From Hydnum rufescens UP504 (lineage: Eukaryota > Basidiomycota > Agaricomycetes > Cantharellales > Hydnaceae), in the NCBI GenBank assembly GCA_014904985.1, contig MU129126.1, positions 33,733-97,732 of the forward strand: a stretch of DNA of 64,000 bases. The letters run 5' to 3'. The position numbers and the translations under genes were made by a program. Positions 45,614 to 57,377 of the stretch are shown piece by piece; position 1 is the stretch's first letter; each line of letters opens with the position of its first letter. The notes under the pieces are model-generated. The model was not told the DNA's origin and searched no databases. It saw only the letters and a list, made by a program, of their open reading frames with translations.

Positions 45614-46803
45614 GGCGTCCTTTGCTCCTTATGTCGCGGTTTTTCCGTTTCTTGGCAGGTGAGAACTGCTTGCATTCTGTGAGTATGTCCCACAATTATT
45701 AATCTCTCGCCACCAGTGGTGCTCAGCCTTTGAATCGTCCATTATATTCTCGGAGTGCCTGGATCTTTCGTTGTCCACATGCCTTAAATATGCCAGTCTG
45801 TCGCGCTGTGTACCTGCCCACGAAGCCCTATTGCACTCCGTTGTACACGATCCATTTGCCCATATGAACTCTCATGAGAAGTTTGAAACGGTTGTCCATA
45901 AGTGTCCTATAAAACCGCGCATCCCAAAGTACAGTGCTAGTACTGGGTAAATGCATCAAATATATCTAAATCAGCCTTCTTGCGGGCTTCGGGATGCGGA
46001 TTGTATGATGGGAGTGACCCGCGATTAGTTTGGATGGGCACTCCTCAGCCATCTGGGGAGCTGGGGGCCAATTGCATGCGCAGCTTGGGCAGATTCAACA
46101 ATTGGGGGACAGCACCATTTATACCGCCATGCATAGCATATGGAGGCAATGGCATCACAGCTGGCAACGCCGACCGCAAGCTTGATGAAAAAAACGATAG
46201 TCCCGACGTCGATCGACCCATGTGACCATGCCATATCATCGCCGGATTCAAATTCGTAGGATTGCAGTAGCAGCTCGTGAGAACAGTGCACACAGAGGTA
46301 TCAAATCTGAAGAGAAGACCACTGCAGTAGAAAGAATGGATTCTAAACCTAAAGACAAATCCTGGTCTCTGTCGACATCGATGTAATGACTGACGGTGCT
46401 CCCCAGACCTCAAGGCCATTACTGCAACTTACATATACAGCGCGAAAGGTCATTATGTCAGCAACTTCCTGAACTTAGATCCATAATCGACCACACGGAG
46501 CGGGGGACTGACCTTTCCCAAAAGTCAGCCCGCCTTGGAAAACGGAGCTTTGAGTTTTCCATCTCTGCCACTAGTGCCGCTAGCGCTGTATCCCACTTCT
46601 GAAATTCCAATTCATAATTGCCTGTCCGATTTCAATGGGATGCCGTACACTGAAGCACTGACAGCTTCTCCACGAGGTCACGTACTGCCTCGTGGTCACA
46701 CAGTGATCTGTGCCCCCTAGCTGCTCTGGTCCTAGTCCATCACACCGCCGTCTATCATCTTCAAGCATTCACCAATCCGTCAGTCAAAGTGCTCTAGCGC
46801 ATC
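45614..46803. other. Intergenic sequence upstream of the NLR gene
   Basis: No gene supported. Short frames on both strands (for example 45980-46225 and 46535-46720 on the plus strand) show no recognisable domain. The right end should hold the promoter of the NLR gene. Confidence 0.3.
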
Positions 46804-49800
46804 ATGGCATCCAACGACCCAGTGAACCCAGCGGAAATCCGCAGAGTTTATATTTCAGGCATGTCATCTTCTTACAATCCACCAGTTCGCATCTAACAAC
46901 CTATACTGGCCCCGCAACAGAGGCCAGATGCAGCAGCCAACTTCTACGTGCATCGAAACGATATCGCCTTCACTTCACCATTCAGCCCCCTGCCACTGTC
47001 ACTGGCCTTCGTTCCCCGAAGTCGGACTACATCAAGGCAACACATGAGGGCGTGACATGGAAGGATCCCTTCGGGGATGAGTTGTAGGTCTCCTTCACGC
47101 GCATACCCGTTGTTGCCCTTCATTCACATTCCCTCGACAGCATGGTGAACCCAGGACCTATCGATTCCACAATCACCATAGATTTGTACGAGCGCCGTCG
47201 TGGACGTTCGGGCTGGTCGTCGCATCGTGTTCTTTGGATCTCTCCCTGAAGGACAAAGGTGAAGCTACTCATGTTCATGAAGATCGGGCCACGCTCACGC
47301 ACGCTCTGTTTCCCTTCAGAAATATGCCTTGATCTGAAAGACCCCACGAACAACAAGTTGGGAGAATTGACAATATGTGTACCCTCCCCTCTCGCATCCA
47401 CTAGTGAGGCTGTCGAAAGCGCCAACCAGGCTGCCCAGCAGCTAGGTCCTGGACTATCCGTAGTCAACGACGCCATTCAAGCTACCGCACCACTTGCGAC
47501 AGAAATCACAGACCAGTTCAACGCTTGGCAGCCGTTGTTGAGACGCCTCGGTGCCCTTGTCAAAGTAGCGGATACTGTTGCCGAGGCACGTTCCACCCTG
47601 AATTACCTCGCCCCGCGACCGCTAAGAAGTATTTCAAGCAGGTTCACCCTTGGATCAAGTTGGTCTGGGGAGTGGTCTCAGCAGCGTATAAGGTACGACT
47701 GGGATCAAATTTTCTATTTGTATGCTCCCTGACTGGTGTTCGATTAGATCCCTTCTGTGCAGAGTGACCGAGACGCAAAAGTGATCCAATTAGTCCAGAC
47801 TATGGCAGACACCTGCTCCTTTGCCGACGAAAGCGAGGAGTTGAAGAAACGCTCGAAAAGAGACCAAGATATCATCAACCAAATATTGCGACAAGTAATG
47901 GAATGCGCGTATTTCATTCGGGACTATTGCAGGGACAAGTCCTTCGGTATGTGGAATCTTGTATGTTCTACTTACTCCAAGACTGATGAGCGTGGGGCTG
48001 TAGCCAAACGCACTCTGAAGTACACGGTTTCTCTTGTGGATGCGCGGATCGATAACTACAAGGGGACCCTAGAGACTCTCCGACGGAATTTGATTGATCA
48101 TACGAACATAGAATGCTTCATCATTACGCATCGCGTCTTAGACGTCGTGACTGAAGTCCGTAAGTGCTTGTTGTATATCTTTGGTCCATATCTGCTTTCT
48201 AAGATGGTGCACAGGGGACTTGCAGGTGCTCAGCGAATTAAACTACGCCTCGAAGGCGCATCACGATCTGGACAAAGGGTGCTTAGACGGCACGCGCACG
48301 GAGATTATCGACGCGATAGTGCGTTGGGCTCTTGGAGCGGACACGCCGTCGTCTGATCCGAGCAACTCGATAACGTTAAGCCCTAACGAATCATCTCGTG
48401 TGCTCTGGTTGTGTGGGGTGGCGGGTGCAGGAAAAACATCCATCCTTCGCTCATGCGCGCAACGCATTTCTGATCTTGAACGCAAGGGGTCGTACTATGG
48501 CTTCGACAAAAATCAACCGTTGGCAAACCTAACAAACCTGTTCAGTACGATCGCTCGAGACCTCGCCGACCTCGACAATTCCCGGAGGCAACGTCTTCTC
48601 GATGCTGTCAAGAACGAGACCGCGATACGAACAACCGATAACTGCAAATTACAGTTCCAGCACTTTATTGTTACAACATTCAAAGATGATAAGGCCGTGG
48701 GGGAGACCATTGTTTTCATCGACGCATTTGACGAATGTGGAAACGACCCGGCTCGCGCAGATGCGCTCGCTATTCTAACAAAGCGAGCCTCAGAATTCCC
48801 TCCGGGTCTTCGAGTCGTAGTCACCTCGAGATACGAGCGTGATATTCAAGATGCGTTGCAATCTCCGCTGCCGGCCGGGGTTGAGATCATACTTGTGGAC
48901 GACATCCCAGGACATCAGACCTCGCGCGATATTGCGACGTACATACGCAACGAACTCGGTGTCGTGAATGAGTTACGAGAGGCGGAGTACAAGACACAGG
49001 TGGATGCGCTCATTGGGAGGGCTGGAACATCCTTCCAGTGGGCTGCTACTGCCTGTCGCTTCATTCGCCCCAGTTATGCTGGCGCCGATCCACGGGATCA
49101 GATTAGGAAGATGCTGCAGGCTGATACAGAGCTGTATGGGCTGTATAGCACCATCATGAAGGAGCACTGCGATCTATCTGATGAGAAGGCAGTACAGCGA
49201 GTCAAATCAATCCTAGGCCGAATCATAACTGCTCGGAAGCCTTTACCATTCCATGCTCTTGTACATCTAGCTCCATCCGACTCCATGCTCACTCCAAGTG
49301 ACCAGGAGGTGCAACGAGGAATTGTGAAGCATCTTGCCTCACTCCTTAGTGGTGCGCACAGTGACCATGAGGCAATTGTACCTCTCCATTCGTCCTATCG
49401 CGATTTCTTGTGTAATGTCGAACATAACAAAGATTTCTACATCGATGAAGGCAGAGCAAATCAGAGCATGGCCCTGGGGTGCTTCCGAGTGATGGACCAG
49501 AGCTTGAAATTCAATATTTGTGAATTTCCAACGTCATTCCTTCGCAATGTTGACATCCCTGACGTTAAGGGTCGCCGGGAAAAACACATCCCTCATCATC
49601 TGCAGTATGCTTGTCAATTCTGGGGTTTCCATGTGTCTGAAACACCTAGTGGCGAGTTTGCTCAGAAACACTTGGGGTCATTCTTTCGCAAGCATTTCTT
49701 ATGGTGGTTGGAAGTGATGAGCCTCACACAGAGCTCACCTCGAATTGCATTAGCCTCACTTAGTACCTCTCACGTAAGCAGGGCTCCAATTTGATCATAT

Positions 49801-52231
49801 GATGAAGCTGGGGGCTGATTGTCAGGATGCATTCCCAGATTGCTGTAGACCTCATTGAAGAGTGGCAGGATGCAAAGCAATTCATCACCATGTTTGCAAA
49901 TGCCATCACAAGCAGCATGCCTCACATCTACCTCTCTGGTCTCACATTTGCACCCGCATCTTCCCTCCTATATCAGAGGTGGCATGATCAATTTCCAAGA
50001 GTTGCAAAACTTGTTCATGGACAACTTCAGCATTGGCCAAAGGTCATGCTGAGGTTAGAAGGGCATCAATATGGTGTGCATTCTGTTGCTTTCTCACCTG
50101 ATGGCAAGCAGATTGCTTCTGGCTCCTGGGACAAGACCATACGACTCTGGGATGTGGAGACAGGTGTGAGCATTGGCCAACCAATGAAGTGGCATGCAGG
50201 CATCCAATCCATTGCTTTCTCACCTGATGGCAAGCAGATTGCTTCTGGCTCTCTGGACAAGATGATACAACTCTGGGATGTGGAGATGGGTGTGAGCATT
50301 GGCCAGCCAATGAAGGGCCATGATGCTGCCATCAACTCCATTGCTTTCTCACCTGATGGCAAACAGATTGCTTCTGGCTCTGATGACAAGACCATACACC
50401 TGTGGAATGTAGAGACAGGGGCAACCATTGGCCAGCCAATGAAGGGGCATCATGGTGACATCAACTCCATTGCTTTCTCACCTGATGGCAAGCAGATTGC
50501 TTCTGGCTCTGATGACAAGACCATACACCTGTGGAATGTAGAGACAGGGGCAAGCATTGCCCAGCTAATGAAGGGGCATCATGGCATCATCTGGTCCATT
50601 GCTTTCTCACCCAATGGCAAACAGATTGCTTCTGGCTCTCAGGACAAGACCATACAACTCTGGGATGTAGAGACAGGGGCAAGGATTGGCCAGCCAATGC
50701 AGGGGCATGTTGGTCCCATCCACTCCATTGCTTTCTCTCCTGATGGCAAGCAGATTGCATCTGGCTCTTATGACATGACCATACAACTCTGGAATGTGAA
50801 GACAGGGGAAAGCATTGGCCTACCAATGGAGGGGCATCATAGTATCATCTGGTCCATTGCTTTCTCACCTGATGGCAAGGAGATTGCTTCTGGCTCCCAT
50901 GACAACAGCATCCAAGTCTGGAATATGGAGACAGGGGAAAGCATTGGCCAGCCAATGAAGGGGCATAGGGGGGGCATCAACTCCATTGCTTTCTCACCTG
51001 ATGGCAAGCAGATTGCTTCTGGCTCTCAGGATGGGACCATACAAGCCTGGGAGGTGGAGACAGGGGCAAGCATTGGTCAGCCAATGAAGGGCATCATAGC
51101 TTCATCTGGTCCATTGCTTTCTCACCCAATGGCAAGCAGATTGCTTCTGGCTCTCAGGACAAGACCATACAACTCTGGGATGTGGTGACAGGGGAAAGAA
51201 TTGGCCAGCCAATGCAGGGCCATGATGATGCCATCCGGTCCATTGCTTTCTCACCTGATGGAAAGCAGGTTGCTTCTGGCTCTCAGGATATGACCATACA
51301 ACTCTGGGATGTGGAGACAGGGGCAAGAATTGGCCAGCCAATGCAGCATAATGAGGGGGTTAGATCCATTGCTTTCTCACCTGATGGGAAGCAGATTGCC
51401 TCCAGCTCCTCGGACATGACCATACAACTCTGGGATATGGTGACAGGGGCAAGGATTGGCCTGCCAATGTGGGGCCATGATGGATTCATCATTTCCATTG
51501 CTTTCTCACCTGATGGAAAGCAGATTGTTTCTGGTTCCTCAGACAAGACCATACAACTCTGGGATGTGGAGAAAGGGGCAAGGATTGGCCAGCCAATGCA
51601 GGGGCATGATGGTTCTGTCATGTGCATTGCTTTCTCACCTGATGGCAAGCAGCTTGTTTCTGGCTCCACGGACAGGACTGTACAACTTTGGAATATAGAG
51701 ACAAGGGCAAAAATTGGTCGCCCAATGCAGGGACATAGTGGTAATGTCACATCCATTGCTTTTTCACCTGATGGCAGGCAGATTGCTTCTGGCTCTGATG
51801 ACAAGACCATACGACTCTGGGATGTGCAGACAAGGGCAAGTGCTAGCCAGCCAATCCAGGGGCATGATAGTATCATCTCATCCATTGCTTCCCCACCTGA
51901 TGGTAATCAGATCACTTCCAGTTCTGAGCATCACACTCTCAAAATTTCATCATCACCCAGTGCAGTGTCCAAACACACCCTCCAGTATCCTGTTCACCTA
52001 TTCCCACCCCCACTATCTTCCTTTCACCTTGATGATGGGTGGATTTTGGGGCCCAATGATGAGCTTATTCTCTGGGTCCCTGCTGCCTACCATGTATCCC
52101 TGGAGCACCCTCATGGTTGTATCATTGGAATTTCCAACAAGACTGAGATTAATTTTCAGCCCCTTAAGTGTGGTAAGGAGTGGGCTCAATGTCAAGAACT
52201 ACTTGGTGAAGTAAAAGACAGGGATTTGTAA
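46804..52231 (+). CDS. NACHT-WD40 NLR (STAND) protein
   Basis: Fungal NLR-type switch protein, thought to act in non-self recognition and regulated cell death. The first exons are fragmentary (MASNDPVNPAE at 46804). A C2-like segment follows (SDYIKATHEGVTWKDPFGDEL near 47022-47083, STITIDLYERRR near 47165), then a helical region (AVESANQAAQQLGPGLS, TMADTCSFADESEELKK). The NACHT domain starts about 48290, with P-loop GVAGAGKTS at 48418 and Walker B-like IVFIDAFDECG at 48709. Intron 49774-49838 joins it to IAVDLIEEWQDAKQF and 14 WD40 repeats plus one degenerate repeat (50050-51930) of about 43 residues, most with SIAFSPDGKQIASGS. At 51089-51091 a GGGG run has three G, shifting the frame between repeats 8 and 9; the other frame continues from there to TAA 52229. 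The C-terminus (DDGWILGPNDELILWVP) is usual for the family. Without the one-base break it would be a complete receptor. Confidence 0.88.
50050..51930 (+). repeat. High-identity WD40 repeat tract, 129-bp period
   Basis: About 14 in-phase 129-bp units (some 126 bp), most with TCCATTGCTTTCTCACCTGATGG. Strand 1 and the GKQIASGS loop are nearly invariant. Changes cluster at a few codons (after GH, before SIAF, and after GSxD). This is the pattern of repeats kept alike by unequal exchange while a few recognition-surface residues vary. Confidence 0.9.
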
Positions 52232-52783
52232 CATTTGAATATGCACATGTTGCTATCTACCAAATCAGAACATAATCATAGTATGTTCTGAAGACCTTCT
52301 GTAATGAAGTATATTATAGTTGAATTCATTAGTCAGCTCCTATTAGTCATAGTAGTTAGTCTGCCCATTTCACTATTAGTTAGCAGCAGTTGCTGCTTTT
52401 GGTTCAGAAGCTTTTTACTTGTACCTCACATTCTTTAACAAAGCTCACTCTGTCTCAGACCCTTGTAGCCCTTCACACAAACAATACAACACAGCCACAA
52501 TCTCTGTGCTCCCACTCCCTTGCCTTATCTCCACTTGCAGGCCATACCTTAGATGACCATAAGCTTATTCATGCAGTAGTGTCTATTTGTGAATCTGGGA
52601 CACTTGTGTGTCCAAACTAACCCTTAAACATCACATCCTCCACCTTCCTACCTTCCACCTCCCTTCTGACTCTAAAACACAGGAAAGCAAGTGCCCGACA
52701 TGTATATGAGAACAGTACATAAGGCTAGCACCAAGTGTGTTGCTTTGCTATTGCATATGTAGGCTTCACTTCATTAACAACAC
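52232..52783. other. NLR downstream flank
   Basis: Probably the 3' untranslated region followed by intergenic DNA. No repeat or second gene is evident. Confidence 0.3.
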
Positions 52784-53915
52784 TGTCAGGGAAACACTGC
52801 CATTGAAGCCACAAAGAGAAAGAGGGAAGAGATTAATTAACCACATGCTATTGCAGTGGGAATCCTGAGAGATTGAAACTGGTGATCCCCCAACTGCAAA
52901 GGGCTATTGTAGAAGGATAAAGTAAAAGAGAGGATCTGATTTATGCATTTAGGGGTCTAGGAAACATGGCTGTGAAAAGAATCACATGATCAGAAAAGTG
53001 GAGAAGGTCCTAGAAAGAACAAGGGATGGAATATTAGATCATGACAGAAACCTCTAGAATGGTAAGGAAGTTAGATGGGGGGATGATAGAATGTTCTAGA
53101 ATGGGTCCTTAAAGGTATAAATATCCCTGCAATCTGGCATAGTAGAGCAACAAATCCAACACTAGGACTAGCTAGTAGAAGTTTGTCTCATAGATAGCTT
53201 CCTCTGAATCATAGTGATTGACTGTTCCCTGGTATCAAGCCTTGTAAATTCACCTTGCCAGTGCAATTAAGTACCTCTGGTGTGGTCCAGCTAATGAACA
53301 GAACATGTGTAGTCCCACTAGTTGTAGAATAGCCCACTATAGTTAAAGCTCACTTGTGTCTGAATCTGAATCTAAACCCAGGCATAGTGATCTGGTAAAT
53401 ACTGCATATCCAATACAGGCATAGCAACCTGATACAACCTCTTACCCAGACTCCAAGTAGCTGGAACCTTTGATTACATAATACACAGATATTGACACAA
53501 TTGACATAGTGCTACAGGCCATTACTCTCTTACAACACTAGACCACTACAATTCCAGTTTGTCTCATCCTTCTTTGACTTGACCTAGAGTCATACTACTT
53601 CTCCCTGAGGACCTCTATTGTGCCTTCTTGTCCAAGTCTGCAGCTTGCAAGTTGTAAGGTATTAATATCATTCCACCTCAGTAGTGTGCAGTTCCTGCAT
53701 ACCTCTCCCACCTTCCTATAGCTTCTAGCTACACCTTGTGTAGTTAGAGCATCCTGTGAAACCTTGCACCATTCTCACTGACTAAGACTGAGGCTTGAGT
53801 TGGACAGCTTGCCCTCAGAGTTCTGTGGTCATACAACTTAGCTCATAAAACTCTTCTACAGCTATAAGTACTATTTCCTACACACAGCCACCACAGCCCA
53901 TCAAGATGACACATC
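52784..53915 (-). mobile_element. Partial LTR (element C family) interrupted by another LTR
   Basis: 52784-52907 begins TGTCAGG and follows the element C LTR, lacking the first of its two CTATCGCAGTGGG blocks. After the 953-bp insertion the match resumes at 53861-53915 (TATAAGTACTATTTCCTACACACAGCC) and is then lost. It is older and more diverged than the solo LTR at 18800. Confidence 0.8.
52908..53860. mobile_element. Solo LTR nested in an older LTR, TSD GCTAT
   Basis: 953 bp from TGTAGAAGG to CTTCTACA, with GCTAT on both sides (52903-52907, 53861-53865). A TATAAATA box at about 53118 on the plus strand suggests plus orientation. No internal coding part, so it is a recombined solo LTR. Its ends resemble those of the insertion at 54892-56491. 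Confidence 0.88.
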
Positions 53916-54085
53916 TCCATCATGGACACTAGGGTATCGCACAGGGTCCCCCCAGGGGAATTTAGGACCTCCCACCCCTGTGAGTCATGGAGGTAGAAGC
54001 TGTGGGATACATGATGGGGTTGAAAAGCCCAAGGGAAAGCCATGGGATTCCCATGGGACAATGTCCTCAGTAGCCCATAAGGTCA
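53916..54085 (-). repeat. Probable 3'-terminal part of array 3 unit
   Basis: GC-rich sequence beyond the (AATA)n tail on the minus strand, with a palindrome around CCCATGGGAATCCCATGGG (about 54038-54059). Arrays 1 and 2 also have palindromic GC sequence after their tails. The true end of the repeat is not defined. Confidence 0.35.
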
Positions 54086-54891
54086 TTTAATATTTATTTA
54101 TTTATTATAATTGTTAAATTATATACAATATGTGTGGGGGCCTTGGGTGTGTTCTCATCAGGTGAGTCCCATCTATTTCCTTCAGGTGGGGTATCTTGCA
54201 GTGGAGGTGCCTAGAATAATAACATGTTAGTAAAGAAAAAAAGACAAAAGGCAACACAAAAAGAGCAGCTGGTGCTGCTCTTTTGGCATTATGGTACACC
54301 CCCATTATGGGAAAACTCACCTAATATTGCCACACACCTGCTGAAGCAGGTGTGTGGTGCTGTACTTGTTTGTTGTCATATAGGTTGTGGGTAGTCAAGT
54401 GTTGAGGTCTTGGGTGGCAGTGCACACCCCCATATTTTGCCTGGGCCTTGTCAGTACATTCTTTGGATGGCAGTTTTGCAGAGGGAGAGGAGCTAGAATA
54501 GGGCCTATGTTAGTTTGAAAAAATAACAAAGCAACACCAAAAGAGCAGCTGGGGCTGCTCTTTTGGTGTTGTGGTACACCCCATAATGGACAAACATACC
54601 TGATATTTCCACACACCTGCTGAAGTGAGTGTGTAGTGCTGTACTTGTTTTGTTGTCATATGGGTTGTGGGTAGTCAAATGTTGGGGTCTTGGGTGGCTG
54701 CATATTTTGCCCAGGTCTTGTCAGTATGTTCTTTGGATGGCAGTTTCATGGAGGGAGAGGAGCTAGAATATGGCCTATGTTAGTTTAAAAGAATAACAGA
54801 AGCAATGCCAAAAGAGCAGCCAGGGCTGCTCTTTTGGCATTGTGGTACACCCTGTAATGGACAAACATACCTGATATTGCGACACACCCGC
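54086..54891 (-). repeat. Hairpin-intron array 3, 3' part
   Basis: Minus strand. Three well-formed intron-like units: 54870-54763 (CAG/GTATGT...branch AAACTAACAT...TATTCTAG), 54599-54493 (CAG/GTATGT...AAACTAACAT...TATTCTAG) and 54320-54211 (TAG/GTGAGT...TTACTAACAT...TATTCTAG). Each contains AAAAGAGCAGC..GCTGCTCTTTT. The exons between them are 163 and 172 nt and share CTCC..CCTC, CTGCCATCCAAAG and GACTACCCACAACC. Exon ends carry the CACCTGCTGAAGCAGGTGTG palindrome. The 3' end is TTGTATATAATTTAACAATT and AATAAATAAATAAATA at 54130-54088. The splice signals are the best preserved in the window. Confidence 0.78.
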
Positions 54892-56491
54892 TGTGGAAGA
54901 TAAAAACATCCAGTATCAGAAAATGTGAATATCCATTGATCCCAGCCTATGGAATGATCATGTGACCTATTATGAAATTAATTACAGCTAGGCATGAAAA
55001 CAGAATTTGTTCGATTACTCCACCAGTTTTGATTGGAGAGGTATGCCCATATAATGCTTGGAAAGCCACGATTCACACCTTTCAAATGGTACTGGACACA
55101 AGTCGAATGGACCAACACTGCACTCTCCAGACCAATATTACTATCAAAATCCAGAATTCCCAGTAAAAAACAGATTTCTCTGTCAGTTCACATCCAATCT
55201 TCTCAAAACAACTGTGCCTAGAAAAATGTAAAAATTCTGCATCCAACAGTACTAAGCACGTGAAGAACAAATCAAAACTGTACTCTACAGAACAATATTA
55301 CTATCAGAATCAACACCCATCAGTATTTTACGAATTTCTCTGTCAGTTCGCATCCAATCTGCTCAGAACCACCACACCCAGAAATCTGTTAAAAATCCGC
55401 ATTGAATGATACCAAGAGCATCTATTACAGATGCAAAATATTGTTTCTTCATTGAATCCCATCCCATGCACTTGTCCCCATTATCAACCAGCAACAAAAA
55501 CATCTTAACCACTGAACTACAAACAAATTAATCTCCAAGAACTCGGAAATATCCTTTGATTTCATCTCCCATTGCCACAAATAACTCCTAGAACTTCACA
55601 GATAAGAAAGATAACACCTCCTTAGCAACCCTTTTGTTCTGTTTACGAATGACTCACCTACCTTGCAACCACTTTATGAAAGATAACACCTTCTTAGCAA
55701 CCCTTTTGTTCTGTTTATGAGTGACTCACCTTCCTTGTAACCCCTTTATGAATGACTCACCTATCATGCAACCACCTTATGAATGACTCACCCTCCTTGA
55801 CAACCCTATTGTTCTCACCTATGACTCACATATGACTCACCAAGGAGTGAGTCATATTCTTTAAACACAGCCACCTTCAGAAAGGTATAAAAGCTGGTAG
55901 ATTTTCCTGTATCCCCCCATCTCCTCACTACTGGAATAAACTACATCTACAAATCTGCTTGCATCTGAAGAGAGTACTGATCTAAAGCCATCTGGAGCTA
56001 AGTCATATACAAGGTTGTTAAGACTAAGTCACTGGAAGCCCTCTATGTGAAATACTGAGCCAAGGATAGTTGCAGGACCTAAGGTTAGAGTTGCTGGATA
56101 TCCAAGGGAAGGTGAGTAACAACAAAGTCTAGTCAGAAGAAGAAAGAAACACATTGACACACTGAATCAAGCTTAAACTAGTCTAGAACCCTCTTTAGAA
56201 TCCACATTTTGACCAGGAGGACACAAATAGGTACATACAAACAGCAGTAAATGATCCAATACAACACGTATAAGCCTTTCACAAGCATCCCACAATATAT
56301 CATTGACTATAGCTAGTCCATACCATCATCATATCCATCACTGAATTCCATACACAACTTGTTAGAGAGTGATCAACCATCAGAGCAAACCAGCCCATTG
56401 AATAAAAAACAGAAATACAGTCTCCCATCCACACACTGGCTGAACCAGAGTTTGATTTGACAGTCATCAGAGCTCCCAATCCTTCTTCTAT
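54892..56491. mobile_element. LTR-like insertion splitting array 3
   Basis: Begins TGTGGAAGATAAAAAC and ends near CTTCTTCTATA, similar to the TGTAGAAG...CTTCTACA ends of the LTR at 52908. It interrupts the exon-end palindrome of array 3. The flanking 5-mers CCCGC and ACTGC each differ by one base from CCTGC of intact copies, so an aged target duplication is likely. A TATAAAAGC box lies at about 55896. Internal tandem repeats lie at 55110-55430 (two ~165-bp units with ATTTCTCTGTCAGTTC) and 55600-55860 (GAATGACTCACC units). No pol-like frame is seen. Confidence 0.55.
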
Positions 56492-56830
56492 ACTGCTGCA
56501 GCAGGTGTGTGGCACCATACTTGTCCTGTCATTCGAGGGGTTGGCGATACACGAAGGTTGAGGTCCTGGGTGGCTATGTGCACCCCTGTATTTTGTCCTG
56601 GGCCTTGCCTGCACATAACTCAGCTGGGGTTTCACAGAGGGAGAAAGAATCTAGAACAATCAAAATGTTAGTAAAAAAAAAAGACAGAAGGCAACATGAA
56701 AAGAGCAGCTGGTGCTGCTCTTTTGGTGTCATAATACACCCCATAATTTTAAAAAACTGACCCAATATTGCCATGCACCTGCTTCAGTGGGTGTGTGGTG
56801 CTGTACTTGTTTTGTCATTAGGGTGTTTCA
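56492..56830 (-). repeat. Hairpin-intron array 3, 5' part
   Basis: Minus strand intron-like unit 56761-56651 (donor GTCAGT, branch TTACTAACAT, acceptor TGTTCTAG) with the GAGCAGC hairpin at 56702-56726 and an exon-end palindrome at 56769-56797. The exon after it (56650-56492) plus the 21 bases left of the insertion (54891-54871) adds to 180 nt, close to the 163-172 nt exons of the 3' part. This supports one array cut in two. Confidence 0.72.
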
Positions 56831-57377
56831 TAATAGAAAAAGATGTACCAAAAGATTCAAAAAAGATTCAAAAAAAGATTGTCAAAAGATAGATCTTAAG
56901 GACCATCTTTTGCCCATAGAAATGAAACCCCCATTTTATCTTTGGACTTAAGACTCACTAAAGGCCTGGCATAAGTGGGTCGGATATGCATGGGGTTAGG
57001 GTATATGCATTTTCCCATACATGCAACACTTCATCACTTGTCCCACATCAACTGAACCTCTCTGTTATGCCAGCTCTCTCTGTGCATGAGTGGTTAACAT
57101 GTTCATTATCTATTTATGTGGATCGTCTCCAACAAATCTATCATGCATCTGTAATGGATGAGTTCAGCCTTACAGGTGATGAGAATCTATCACTATACTC
57201 AAATCCTTCCACAGCTTCTATTGCATCTTCCTTCTCCCTATCCTCAGTTGACACCTACTTTGATGATTTGGCACAAGAAGTGGCCTCCCCCGAGTTTGCC
57301 CATGCTGCCAACATGCACTGTATTCATAAATTCTTTGAGATCTTGGGGCAGACATGAGTCCTTGTTCCCAACACACC
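56831..57377 (+). other. Unassigned; possible small ORF 57158-57357 region
   Basis: GATTCAAAAAA-type short repeats at about 56850-56890. A plus-strand frame to 57357 ends with DTYFDDLAQEVASPEFAHAA and HCIHKFFEILGQT, which looks like the end of a protein. Its upstream part is not recognisable, and element C begins right after it. It may be an exon cut by the insertion. Confidence 0.3.
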
